Source: Massilia antarctica (lineage in GTDB: Bacteria > Pseudomonadota > Gammaproteobacteria > Burkholderiales > Burkholderiaceae_D). From it: a stretch of DNA of 64,000 bases. The stretch lies in assembly GCF_015689335.1 (NCBI RefSeq), contig NZ_CP065053.1:4650001-4714000 (forward strand), given 5' to 3'. The notes beneath the pieces are model-generated. The model was given only the letters and a program-made list of their open reading frames with translations. It made no database searches and was not told where the DNA came from. Below, piece after piece: positions 46,238 through 55,339 of this stretch; positions within the stretch are counted from its first letter, which is position 1, and every line of letters starts with the position of its first letter. A program made the position numbers and the translations under genes.

Positions 46238-48364
46238 TCAGCCGGCTTGCAGCAGCTGCGCGAAGCGCTCTTCCGTGGTGGCCGGCGAAAACAGGAAACC
46301 CTGCGCATAGTCGCAGCCGGCCTGGCGCAGCCAGTCGCGCTGGCTGGCCGTTTCGACCCCTTCGGCGATCACCTTCAGGCCCAGCTTGTGCGCCATCATG
46401 ATGATGGTTTCGGCAAAGATCTGGCCGCGCGGGTTGGTGGTGTGCATGTCCTTGACGAAGGATTGGTCGATTTTCAAAAAATCGACCTTGAACTTGTTCA
46501 GGTAAGCCATCGACGAGTAACCGATGCCGAAGTCGTCGATCGTGAACTGGACCCCGGCCTTCTGCAGCCGCGCCAGCTTGTCGCGCACACCGGGCGAATC
46601 GTCCAGCAGCATGCCCTCGGTGATTTCGACCGCGATGCGCGCGCCGGCGCTGTTGAACAGGGCCAGGTCTTCTTCCCAGCCATGACCGATCACGCGCCGC
46701 GTGAATCCGACCGGCGACTTGTTGACGCTGATCTGGAAGGGCGCGCCCGTCAGTTCGCCCAGGCGCGCCGCGCAGGGCACCGCCTGGGCCAGCACCCAGG
46801 CATCGATTTCGCCGATCAGGCCGGTTTCCTCGGCGATCCCGATAAAGTGCTGCGGCAGTACCAGGCTGCCGTCCGGATGGTGCCAGCGTACCAGCGCCTC
46901 GGCCTTGACGATCGCCTCGCTGGCCAGCTCGACGATGGGCTGGTAATACACCCGCAGCTCGCGCCGCGCCAGCGCCTGGCGCAGCTGGTCGATCGCGCGC
47001 AGGCGGGCCGAGGCCGAATCGCGGATGTCCGGCGTGAAATAGCTGAAGCGGTTGCGGCCCGCGTGCTTGGCCACGAACATGGCCTGGTCGGCATTGCGCA
47101 GCAGGTCGTCGGGCAGGTGCGCATCCTGCGGACAGATGGTGATGCCGATGCTGCCCGATACATGCACTTCCTTGCCGGCGATGGAGAAGGGGCGCGCCAA
47201 GTCGGCCAGGATCTCGCATACCAGCACCTCGACAAAGGCGATCCGGCTCACTTCGTTGAGGATGACGGTGAATTCGTCGCCGCCGATGCGCGCCACGGTG
47301 TCGGTTGCGCGCACGCACGCCTGCAGGCGTTGGGCAACCTGCAGCAGCAGCTGGTCGCCGGCATCGTGGCCGAAGCGGTCGTTGACTTCCTTGAAGCCGT
47401 CCAGGTCGATGAACAGCAGGGCCAGCGCGAACTCGGTGCGCGCCGCGCGCCGCACGTCGTGGTCCAGCCGTTCGCGGAACAGGATACGGTTGGGCAAGCC
47501 GGTCAGGCTGTCGTAATAGGCGTTGCGCAGGATTTGCGCTTCCGACGCCTTGAGCTCGGAAATATTGCGCGCCGTGCCGGTGATGGCATCGATCGTGCCA
47601 TCCTGGTTGATCACGGGGAGCAGGATGTAGCGGTAGGTGTGCGCCGTGCCGTCGGCCAGGGTGCATGCGAGTTCGCCGCGTCCGGTCGCGCGCGTCTCGG
47701 CCACGGCGCGCAGGTCGCGCCGCAGCTGGGCGGCGAAGGCAGGGGCGAAGTCTCCCAGGTGCTGCCGGACGGCGGGGCTGGCGGGCGGGCCGAGCAGCTT
47801 GGCGAGGGCCTTGTTGGCGTACAGGACCAGGCCGTCGACATCGGTAATGTAGTGCAGGTCGGGGGTGGCCGAGAGCAGGGTGTCGAAGCGGTGCGCGAGT
47901 TCATCTTTTTCTGTGAAGAAGGCTTGCAGCGACTCTTCCAGCGCCTGGTCGACGGCATCGTTGAAGCGCATCATGTCTTCGCTGCCGAGGTCGCGTCCGT
48001 GTTCGCTGGCCGCCCACAGGCCCATGACGCTGGCGCGCAGTGCCCGAAATTCGGCAACGGTGTCGTTGGCGCTGAAGCCCGCGCCCACCCGCCCGGCCCC
48101 GTGCTGGCCGGCCTGGGTGTCGGACTCGAACCCGTCATGGGGGGGCGACTCGGCGGCCGCCCCGGGCAGTGCCGCGGGCAGGTCGAGGCGGTCGGCGATG
48201 GCGCCCAGCATGCCCGCCGCGTGGTCGCGCAGGGTGGCCGCCGGCAGGTAGCGCGCCGCCGGAATGCTGCGCGCAAACGCATCCCAGTTCTGCAGGATTT
48301 CTTGCAGATGGGCGCGGATGAAGCGCGCGATGCGCGCCTCCTTGGGGGGTGAAGGCTGGTCCAT
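46238..48364 (-). CDS. RsbRD-PAS-GGDEF-EAL cyclic-di-GMP protein
   Basis: A 708-residue cytoplasmic protein. Residues 5-150 resemble the RsbRD N-terminal domain (RIARFIRAHLQEILQNWDAF), next a PAS domain (about 165-285), then GGDEF near residue 360 (ARIGGDEFTVIL, intact) and EAL near 489 (KAEALVRW). DDFGIGYSS and EGVET of the EAL active site are present, so both synthesis and breakdown of c-di-GMP are possible. ATG 48364 is the first compact start; an in-frame ATG at 48391 is an alternative. It converges with the kinase genes. Confidence 0.88.
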   Translation of the reverse strand: MDQPSPPKEARIARFIRAHLQEILQNWDAFARSIPAARYLPAATLRDHAAGMLGAIADRLDLPAALPGAAAESPPHDGFESDTQAGQHGAGRVGAGFSANDTVAEFRALRASVMGLWAASEHGRDLGSEDMMRFNDAVDQALEESLQAFFTEKDELAHRFDTLLSATPDLHYITDVDGLVLYANKALAKLLGPPASPAVRQHLGDFAPAFAAQLRRDLRAVAETRATGRGELACTLADGTAHTYRYILLPVINQDGTIDAITGTARNISELKASEAQILRNAYYDSLTGLPNRILFRERLDHDVRRAARTEFALALLFIDLDGFKEVNDRFGHDAGDQLLLQVAQRLQACVRATDTVARIGGDEFTVILNEVSRIAFVEVLVCEILADLARPFSIAGKEVHVSGSIGITICPQDAHLPDDLLRNADQAMFVAKHAGRNRFSYFTPDIRDSASARLRAIDQLRQALARRELRVYYQPIVELASEAIVKAEALVRWHHPDGSLVLPQHFIGIAEETGLIGEIDAWVLAQAVPCAARLGELTGAPFQISVNKSPVGFTRRVIGHGWEEDLALFNSAGARIAVEITEGMLLDDSPGVRDKLARLQKAGVQFTIDDFGIGYSSMAYLNKFKVDFLKIDQSFVKDMHTTNPRGQIFAETIIMMAHKLGLKVIAEGVETASQRDWLRQAGCDYAQGFLFSPATTEERFAQLLQAG

Positions 48365-48543
48365 GGAAACTCGCACGATGAAGACAGGCATTCGACATGC
48401 CAACGCACATGAAAGTTCCTTCTTTTTTTGCCCGGATAGCGCAGGCCGGCCGTTGACAGGATCGTGAGACGGGCCGGCGTGGCGGCGCTATCGTCGAGTT
48501 CGTACCCCCGTGCGCGCGTTTCCACCCTTCTCAAGGAGAAATC

Positions 48544-50052
48544 ATGAAACCCTTGTTCAAGCGAATGTTGTCCATCTCGCTCGTGAGCGTGCTGGCCTGC
48601 CATGTGCCTGGTGCGCCGGCGCCGGGCGCCGTGCCCGGCGCCGCTCCGCCCGCGTCACAAGACCTGGTGCGCGCGCTCGGCCTGGCGGCGCAGGTGCGCT
48701 ACTGGAGCGAGACGGCGCTGCGCGCCAATGCGCTTGACCATACGCCGCCGCCGCCCGGTTCCGCCCGCGTCTGGCGCGAGCAGTACGGCCCGGCGCGCAG
48801 CGCGCGCGCGCTGGCCATCTTCCACCTGGCCCTGTACGAAGCCCTTAATGCCGTCGAGCCGGTCTATCCGAGCTACACCGGCATGCTCCCGGCGCCGGCC
48901 GCCAGCGCCCCCGAGGCGGCACTGGCGCGGGCCGCGCGCGATACCCTGATGGCGCTGTACCCCGCGCAAGCACCCGGCGTCGCCCAGGCTTACGTGCGCG
49001 GCATGGCCCGGCTGCAAGCGGGGCGCGCGCGCGACAACGGCGCCGAGACCGGCCGCCGCGCGGCCGCAGCCATGCTGGCCATGCACCCGGCGCGCGAAGC
49101 CACCTATGCAGACCGCATCGTCGGCGTCGACTATTTTCCGAGCAATGCTCCCGGCAAGTGGCGGCCCGATCCTGTCAGCCGCGATCGGCTGGCGCTGGGC
49201 GCCGTGTGGCAGCCGGTGCGCCCGTTCGTGCTGCCCTCGGCCCTCGCGTTCCGCCCCGGCCCGCCGCCGGCCCTGACCAGCAGCGCCTATGCCGCCGCCT
49301 TCGAGGAAGTCAAGCAGCTCGGCGGCGATGGCGTGACCACCCCGACCCGGCGCACCCGGGCGCAGACCGTGGCCGGCATTTTCTGGTCGTACGACGGTAC
49401 TCCCTGGATCGGCAGCGCGCCGCGCCTGTACAACCAGATCGCGCTCGACATCGGCGCCCGGCGCGGCCTGGGCGGCATGCAGATGGCGCGCATGCTGGCC
49501 CTGGTCAACGTGGCCTTGGCCGACACTTGCCTGACCGTGTGGGCCACCAAGTACACCGAGCAATTCTGGCGCCCGGTGAGCGGCATCCGCGAAGCATCGC
49601 CCGGCAGCAGCCCGACCGGCCTGGGCGACGGCAATCCGGCCACCCGGGGAGATCCGGCCTGGACGCCGCTGGGAGCGCAGGCGAGCAATACCTCGGACCC
49701 GGATTTCACGCCGCCGTTTCCATCCTATCCTTCCGGCCACGGCGGTTTCGGCGGCGCGCTGTTCCAGACCCTGCGCCACTTTTACGGCACCGATGCGATT
49801 GCCTTCAGCATCGTGTCCGATGAATTCAATGGCATCACGCGCGACAACAGCGGCCGGGTGCGGCCGCGCCTGGTACGCGGGTTTTCCAGCCTGAGCCAGG
49901 CCGAGGAAGAAAACGCCCAGAGCCGCATTTACCTTGGTGTGCACTGGCCGTTCGACAAGCGCGCCGGACTGGCGGTCGGGCGCCGCGTCGCCGATTATGT
50001 GGTCGAACACGGCTTGTTGCCGTCGGCGCCCCCGGCCGCGCCCACGCCGTGA
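48544..50052 (+). CDS. Exported vanadium haloperoxidase-like (PAP2) protein
   Basis: A 502-residue protein with a signal peptide (SISLVSVLACHVPGAPA). Vanadate-binding motifs are in order: KYTEQFWRP, PSYPSGHGGFGGALF with PSGH at 396-399, and RIYLGVHWPFD. These are the Lys/Arg, Ser-Gly-His and Arg-His residues of the vanadium chloroperoxidase/PAP2 phosphatase family. It may oxidise halides or act as a phosphatase. AAGGAGAA lies 6-7 bp before ATG. The divergent gap to the c-di-GMP gene is 179 bp. Confidence 0.87.
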   Translation: MKPLFKRMLSISLVSVLACHVPGAPAPGAVPGAAPPASQDLVRALGLAAQVRYWSETALRANALDHTPPPPGSARVWREQYGPARSARALAIFHLALYEALNAVEPVYPSYTGMLPAPAASAPEAALARAARDTLMALYPAQAPGVAQAYVRGMARLQAGRARDNGAETGRRAAAAMLAMHPAREATYADRIVGVDYFPSNAPGKWRPDPVSRDRLALGAVWQPVRPFVLPSALAFRPGPPPALTSSAYAAAFEEVKQLGGDGVTTPTRRTRAQTVAGIFWSYDGTPWIGSAPRLYNQIALDIGARRGLGGMQMARMLALVNVALADTCLTVWATKYTEQFWRPVSGIREASPGSSPTGLGDGNPATRGDPAWTPLGAQASNTSDPDFTPPFPSYPSGHGGFGGALFQTLRHFYGTDAIAFSIVSDEFNGITRDNSGRVRPRLVRGFSSLSQAEEENAQSRIYLGVHWPFDKRAGLAVGRRVADYVVEHGLLPSAPPAAPTP

Positions 50053-50078
50053 CGGGGCCGCTGGCGCGCCGGCGCCGT

Positions 50079-50339
50079 TCAAGGCCGGGAATGGGTCGTG
50101 GCGGCCAGCAGCGCTTCGAGGCGCTTGTCGTCGCGCGCGAAAAGGGCATGGTCGGCATGGCCGCCGACCAGCGCGCGCCAGCCGATATACACGCCATAGG
50201 CGCGCTCGTACCGGTAGCGCGCCTCGGCCCCGCTCTGGCGGCGCGCATCGGCCATGAGCTGTGCGATCTGGTCCGCGCAGTGAGCAGTGATCGCCGCATA
50301 GGAATAAGGATGCTGGGCGGAGGGGGGCGTGGTTTGCAT
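50079..50339 (-). CDS. Small hypothetical protein
   Basis: An 86-residue soluble, mainly helical protein, with no family recognised. Tyr-rich segment RYRYERAYGVYIGWRALVGG and HCADQIAQLMADARRQ helix. The frame continues upstream to 50480, but ATG 50339 (MQTTPPSAQHPYSYAA) starts sequence with normal codon character. Ribosome site is weak. It overlaps no other gene. Confidence 0.5.
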   Translation of the reverse strand: MQTTPPSAQHPYSYAAITAHCADQIAQLMADARRQSGAEARYRYERAYGVYIGWRALVGGHADHALFARDDKRLEALLAATTHSRP

Positions 50340-50519
50340 GATGGTTTGCCAGGTAAGCGGAACAATCGCCGGACCACCGCCATGCCGCATGCTGAAACAC
50401 GAAGGGGTGCTGCATCCCCGTTTGACAACGCCCACCACGCCGGGTTCCCGGCCAGGCAGGCCGCTGTGATGATCAAGCAAGCGTGCGCGCCCACCACGGC
50501 GATATCCTTACAATACGGA

Positions 50520-50963
50520 ATGACTACCAGGATCGCCGACCAAGAGCGCGTCAATTTCAGCGACAGGCTTAAAACCGCGCTGCTGGCCGCTGGCGTACCT
50601 GTCGCGCCGACGCCCTTCATGCGGGCGTATAACCTGCGCGCCGATGGCGCCGCCGTGACACCCCACGCGGTACGCAAGTGGCTTGCCGGGGAGGCCATTC
50701 CGACTCACGAAAAAATAGTCATCCTGGCCGCCTGGCTGGGAGTGCACGCGGCCTGGTTGCGCTTCGGCGATGCCGAAAACGCCGACACGGCCGCCGCCGG
50801 CATACCGCCCGTGATGTTGTCGGGCGAACATCTTGCCATGATGAACGACATCGTTTCCCTGCCTGCCTCCACCCAGCAGATACTGCGCGAGATCGTCGAC
50901 GCGTTCGTGCGCAATCACCGGGCCGGACACTTGCGTTCCGATAAACAAGGGCGGCACCAGTAA
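50520..50963 (+). CDS. Phage repressor-like HTH protein
   Basis: A 147-residue DNA-binding protein. FSDRLKTALLAAGV, VTPHAVRKWLAGEAIPTHEK and WLGVHAAWLRFG form a lambda-repressor-like helix-turn-helix of the Xre kind at residues 12-80. The C-terminal helix (STQQILREIVDAFVRNH) is a common dimer segment. No phage genes surround it. The longer upstream frame from 50049 is not coding. Target unknown. Confidence 0.72.
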   Translation: MTTRIADQERVNFSDRLKTALLAAGVPVAPTPFMRAYNLRADGAAVTPHAVRKWLAGEAIPTHEKIVILAAWLGVHAAWLRFGDAENADTAAAGIPPVMLSGEHLAMMNDIVSLPASTQQILREIVDAFVRNHRAGHLRSDKQGRHQ

Positions 50964-50980
50964 CGCGCGGCCGCGTGGGG

Positions 50981-51604
50981 TCAGCTTTCGCGCCAGCCAG
51001 CCCAGTAACGCGCCATGTCCGGCACCCGGCTGGCAACCAATTCGCCCTTGCCGACAGGGACGAGGGTGGTGGAAAATCCCGCTTCGGCGGCCACCATCCG
51101 CACCAAGGGCGCCATCTCGGCCGCGTGCGAGGTGGCGTTGTCGACGATCAGCAGGCCGTGCGGGCGCAGCACGCGCCGGATGTCCGGCCACCAGCCGGTA
51201 TATTCGGTGCGCTCGGAATCGAGGAAAACCAGGTCGTAGGCGTGATCGGCGGAGCGCGCCAGCAGCGCGCCGGCGTCACCGTCGACCTGTTCGATGTACT
51301 GCCCCAGGCCGGACGCGGCCACATTCTCGCGCGCCATGCGCAGCTTGAGCGGCGCCATTTCCACCGTGGTGACCTTGCCGCCGTTCGGCGCCACGGCGTC
51401 GGCCAGCCACAGGGTCGAATAGGCGTTCGAGGTGCCGATTTCCAGGATGTCGCGCGCGCCCATGGCGCCGATCACGTGCGCCAGGAATTGCCCGGTGCCG
51501 CGCGTGATGTTGAGCATGCGGCGCCCGCGCTCGTCGGTGGCGGCATCGTTGTTCTCGCCGAATTGTTCGATATCGCTTAACAGCTTGTGCAGAGTGGCAT
51601 TCAC
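50981..51604 (-). CDS. O-methyltransferase (SAM-dependent, class I)
   Basis: A 207-residue methyltransferase of the COMT-like/YrrM family. SAM site ILEIGTSNAYSTLWLA, acidic loop VTTVEMAP, and YDLVFLDSERTEYTGWW followed by GLLIVDNATSH, which carries metal-binding Asp-Asn of O-methyltransferases. Length is typical. Substrate unknown. The gap 51605-51828 holds only a 53-codon frame (51634-51795, plus) of doubtful status. Confidence 0.88.
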   Translation of the reverse strand: MNATLHKLLSDIEQFGENNDAATDERGRRMLNITRGTGQFLAHVIGAMGARDILEIGTSNAYSTLWLADAVAPNGGKVTTVEMAPLKLRMARENVAASGLGQYIEQVDGDAGALLARSADHAYDLVFLDSERTEYTGWWPDIRRVLRPHGLLIVDNATSHAAEMAPLVRMVAAEAGFSTTLVPVGKGELVASRVPDMARYWAGWRES

Positions 51605-51828
51605 GGTGACGTTCCTGGCTGGTTGCTGAGTGGATGGAAATTATCGCACCTTGGCCGCCCGCGCGCAGCGCCGCCGGTGTAGCCCGGTGTGACCTACCGA
51701 CATCGCTGCGACATTGTGGACATGATTGCGGCACCAGCTTTTCCCTGGCCAACGGGCAGGCCACGCACATCCGTTTCACCGACTTCGACAGCTAAGCAGC
51801 CAGGCAAAGTGTATTGTGAAATCAGTTC

Positions 51829-52728
51829 TTAAACGGACGAGACAGTGATTCCAAAGCCTTTGTATACCTTCTCCAAATCGCCATCCTTGCGCCATCCTGA
51901 GAATGCCGATTCCAGCTTTCCATTTCGGAAAAACAGAAAAACGGGCGATACCCAATGGGTGACCTCCGGCCATTCTTCGCGGCTATGCGTCAGTGTAAAC
52001 GGAAGCGAAGGGTGCAACCGGTTCCATCTGGTGTACACATCGTAATTAAAATTAAAGTCATGCATTGCCATCACCGTCACTTTTTCGCGTAACAGGGGCG
52101 CAAGCGTGGGATCGCCCTCGATTTGTGATACGGCTCTTTGTGTGAATCCGCAATAAGGCGAGCCAATAATAATGAGGTGCAATCCCTTCTGTAAGTCCAC
52201 AGCGCGTCGTGTCAAGCCGCGATTCGCCTGAAAAATCCAGGCCGTTCGTCGCGCCGCAGGGCTTGTCAGGTCATTCACTGTAATCGGACCCTGTAAGGAA
52301 TTGGGGTTGTACTGCTCAATAAGCGCATTCGCTTTTTCAAATTCGCGAAGAGCGTAGTACATTTCCAATAATTGTCTATATTGGTCCGGCGTTGCCTGGC
52401 GTGCGTCGACCAAGCTGTCGAATATTTTTTCAAACAAAGACAATTTCGACTTGTCCAGTGTGTAGAACATCAGGTACTGGGTCGCTGCGAAAAACGCAGC
52501 CAACTCGTCATCAGGAATGGGCGACGCGCGGGTCCGGAAATTCTCCGCGTACTCCGCGTCAATTAAACTGGCTTTTTCCGCGGTCGGTTTGCCGCTTGTT
52601 GCAACAGCCTCCGTCTTCGCAATAAAATTTTGTAGCCGTTGTGAAATATCTATTCCTGCGGAACTTATCGAACAAAATCCAAACAGCAATAACCCGACAA
52701 GGGTCCTGATCCAGTCATTTTTTTTCAT
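51829..52728 (-). CDS. Exported thioredoxin-fold protein with SPYC active site
   Basis: A 299-residue protein with a signal peptide (LVGLLLFGFCSISSAG). Residues 60-145 are helical and resemble a short repeat region; residues 180-299 look like a thioredoxin fold with HLIIIGSPYCGFT and the cis-Pro strand HWVSPVFLFFRNGK. The usual Cys-x-x-Cys is Ser190-Pro-Tyr-Cys193, so only one active-site Cys remains. AGGAGA lies 4 bp before ATG 52728. GC content is visibly lower than its neighbours. It is the last of three exported proteins on this strand. Confidence 0.75.
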   Translation of the reverse strand: MKKNDWIRTLVGLLLFGFCSISSAGIDISQRLQNFIAKTEAVATSGKPTAEKASLIDAEYAENFRTRASPIPDDELAAFFAATQYLMFYTLDKSKLSLFEKIFDSLVDARQATPDQYRQLLEMYYALREFEKANALIEQYNPNSLQGPITVNDLTSPAARRTAWIFQANRGLTRRAVDLQKGLHLIIIGSPYCGFTQRAVSQIEGDPTLAPLLREKVTVMAMHDFNFNYDVYTRWNRLHPSLPFTLTHSREEWPEVTHWVSPVFLFFRNGKLESAFSGWRKDGDLEKVYKGFGITVSSV

Positions 52729-52816
52729 AATGTCTCCTGAATGTAAGTCCATGAAAACCGAATGTCCTGAGTCTGCCAAAATGAATGTATGCGGTGCCGA
52801 TTGTGCCAAAGATAAT

Positions 52817-53734
52817 CTAGTTGAATGGTGAAAGCATGATCGACGAAGCGCTGTTATTTTGCGCGCCGCAACGGCGGAGCAATGATTTTGCGTTCTCCAG
52901 TTCAGTTGTCGACAGCTGAGACTGCAGATATCCCGCACGGTCGTGGTTTTCCGCGCTTCCCGAATGAGCCCACGCTTGCACAATTGCATATGCGCCCGCA
53001 GCGTCTCTTCGCCCAAAGGTGCCACTTAGATAACTATGTGCAAGCAAAGCCATTGCACTCTCCGACCCGGAGCGGGCCGCGTCCAGGCCATGCCTTTCAG
53101 CAAGAGCTCTCAGGTCCGCATCTTCTTGCGGCGTCGTATCTTTAAGAATCGTCATGATGGAAGCGACAGTCGGAGCATTTTTCGAAATTAACAATTTTGC
53201 GGCGCTTGCACCCGCGTCTGCGGCTGGTATCAGGATATTGATCGGGTTGCGCAAGAACCGCGCCGGCAGCTGGGAGCACTCGCGCGCCGAAAGGCGGCCG
53301 GCATTGGGGGCATCAAATTCCATGCTGTCCATATGTCGTGCCGCTTCGGAGCACGGCCTGGCCTTTTGAAATAGCACTAGCGCTGCGAACACGTCTCCCT
53401 GCTGAGACAACTGCTTGAGTGTGCGTACGTCAAAATTTTTTGCTATAAGGGCTTGTGTACCGGCCTGTACTTTCGCATCGTCGTTAACTACTGCAACGGT
53501 AGCGCCGAAGAGTGGAGGACAAGGGCCGCGAGTAATATTGACCAGTGTCACCGAGGTACTGTGCTGCCCCCCGCCATCCGCATTTTGCTTCATAGGCGCG
53601 GCCGTCCTCGCGTGGTGCGTCGGCGCGAGGGCATCGCGTTCAAGCTCCTTGCGAGCGGAATAAAATATTGCAGCGGCAAAAGCTGCCGCGAAAAGGACAA
53701 TCCTGACCAAGGCCGGTTTGATTTGTTGGGGCAT
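52817..53734 (-). CDS. Membrane-anchored protein with possible Sel1-like repeats
   Basis: A 305-residue protein with one N-terminal hydrophobic helix (IVLFAAAFAAAIFYSA). The rest is periplasmic and helical. SESAMALLAHSYLSGTFGRR looks like a Sel1/TPR unit, and ALAERHGLDAAR is similar. Cys are in PCPPL, PCSEAAR, ECSQL and RRCG. GAGG lies 8 bp before ATG 53734. It is the middle gene of the lower-GC trio (51829-54704), 88 bp upstream of the SPYC protein. No family assigned. Confidence 0.68.
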   Translation of the reverse strand: MPQQIKPALVRIVLFAAAFAAAIFYSARKELERDALAPTHHARTAAPMKQNADGGGQHSTSVTLVNITRGPCPPLFGATVAVVNDDAKVQAGTQALIAKNFDVRTLKQLSQQGDVFAALVLFQKARPCSEAARHMDSMEFDAPNAGRLSARECSQLPARFLRNPINILIPAADAGASAAKLLISKNAPTVASIMTILKDTTPQEDADLRALAERHGLDAARSGSESAMALLAHSYLSGTFGRRDAAGAYAIVQAWAHSGSAENHDRAGYLQSQLSTTELENAKSLLRRCGAQNNSASSIMLSPFN

Positions 53735-53927
53735 ATCGTCCCTCGTTGCAAGTATGGTCCCGTAGCGCTCTACAGACCCCGTGCTGGCGGCATGCGACAA
53801 TTCAGTCCTGGTAAGTGACGACGTAGCGACATGGCGTGCTGTGGGCAGGCCAGCGCACAGAGCCACCTATCCTGCCCACGGCCGCACGCCGACTACCGGC
53901 CGATTCATGCCAATTTGAACTTAATCA

Positions 53928-54704
53928 TTAGCATTTCGCTTTACACAATTTGAAGTTCATTGGCGAACATGTGCTCCCCCCAAAGTCGCAATACATGTGA
54001 TAAACGTCGCCGTTGGCCAACATGATGGGGTCAAGTGCTCCAGGGAGTTTTTTGTCGGGGGGAACCGGGGGTATTCTGGGTGAGCCTTCACAGCCCATAC
54101 ATCCTCCGGCGCCACCGCCACCGCCACCGCCGCCACCGTCGCCGCCGCCGCTGGGCCCGTCGAATCCGCCGAATCCGCCATCACCATCCCCATCTTCACA
54201 AAAAACAGGCGCGAGTTCGCCTGGATTTTCGACGCAATTATTGCTGCCGCCCGGACCGGGTGCCCGTGTATCGGCAGAAGGCTTGATGTACTTGGCTGAA
54301 CTTTCGGAACCGAACAGCGCGAGCACTTTTGCTATCTGCTCTTGCGACAATTCGCGTTGAAGGTCCTCGAACCCAAAACCAGTCAGGCCCTTTTCATTAA
54401 AAGTCACGCTGGCAAGGAAGCGTTCCCTTGCCGTTGGTGAAAGCAGATAGAGCGGATTGGATTTGGGCGGAACCATTTTTAAATAGCGTTCCAGGTCGAG
54501 CTGGGATTTAATCGGTGCCACCGCTTGCGATACCTCTTCACGTGCCAGCAGCTCTTTCCTCGCTGCTTCTGAGATCACTTCGCGAGCGAGGCCTTCTTTC
54601 TTTGCCTGATCGGGTGGGTGAACTGGTGCTGAGTGTGCTGAAAGAGCCCCTGCGAAGCTCATCGCCAAGGCAGCCAATATCTGTAAAAATCGGGTCTGTT
54701 TCAT
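53928..54704 (-). CDS. Exported protein with Gly-rich linker and Cys-rich C-terminus
   Basis: A 258-residue protein with a signal peptide (LAALAMSFAGALSAHSA). A helical region of about 120 residues (KKEGLAREVISEAARKELLA; FEDLQRELSQEQIAKVLALF) is followed by an acidic-Gly linker, with a run of nine Gly, and a short tail with CMGCEG and four Cys in the final 22 residues (YCDFGGSTC; LCKAKC). This could be a small disulfide-rich head on a stalk. Family unknown. First in the trio, preceded by a 635-bp AT-rich gap. Confidence 0.7.
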   Translation of the reverse strand: MKQTRFLQILAALAMSFAGALSAHSAPVHPPDQAKKEGLAREVISEAARKELLAREEVSQAVAPIKSQLDLERYLKMVPPKSNPLYLLSPTARERFLASVTFNEKGLTGFGFEDLQRELSQEQIAKVLALFGSESSAKYIKPSADTRAPGPGGSNNCVENPGELAPVFCEDGDGDGGFGGFDGPSGGGDGGGGGGGGGAGGCMGCEGSPRIPPVPPDKKLPGALDPIMLANGDVYHMYCDFGGSTCSPMNFKLCKAKC

Positions 54705-55339
54705 AATATGAATCCTTTCTTGACTTTATGGTGTTGCCTTGATGCCGGCATCACCCTGTAGATGTAGTGAGGCGGGATACAAACATGTCTTCAGGGAGTG
54801 GCCGTGCGCAACCGAGTACCTTCTGCTCGGGCTGGGCTCAGGTTTCAGGCGCATCTCTGCAATCGTCCGTGTGCAAAAGGCGTTAGCTGTTCACTCATCG
54901 ATTATCTTGCCAATCGTAAATTTATTAAGATGATCTCCTCCAATATGGAAATGCCCTCTTGGCGCATTCTCGGGCGACATGGCAAATGTTAGGATTTGAA
55001 TTCGCGATTGTCCACTGAAAACGCGATTGAATCGGGCTTTTTTAATGTTATTTAACTTGAGCTTGCCTAAAACATTCGCAGAATTTTTAGGAAACAATTA
55101 TTATGGCGAATTTTTAACCGCGAACGCGTTCTGAAATAATATTCCTTGCCCATCCAAGTACTGCAGCGCGCCGGCCGCTGAGAGCCTCGCGGTGTTGTCG
55201 CAGTCATTACCACAACGGCGCATCCATGCCGGAACGTACACTTGGCGTGACGGTCACGCCATCGGCGCCGTGCTGACACGCTGCTGTCATATTTGGCAAC
55301 TATGATCGACGACTTTCCAGCGCACCCCAGGAGCCCCCC
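54705..55339. other. AT-rich intergenic region
   Basis: A 635-bp gap between divergent genes, markedly richer in A/T than the rest of the window. I see no RNA gene or convincing ORF. It probably contains promoters for the minus-strand trio and the phospholipase. GAATTTTTAG (55081-55090) and GAATTTTTAA (55108-55117) form a short direct repeat. Confidence 0.5.

Noticed and set aside
46247..48352. Plus-strand frame of 701 codons opposite the GGDEF-EAL gene
   Set aside because: It is antisense to a gene with intact GGDEF and EAL motifs and has no recognisable domain; long mirror frames are expected in high-GC DNA.
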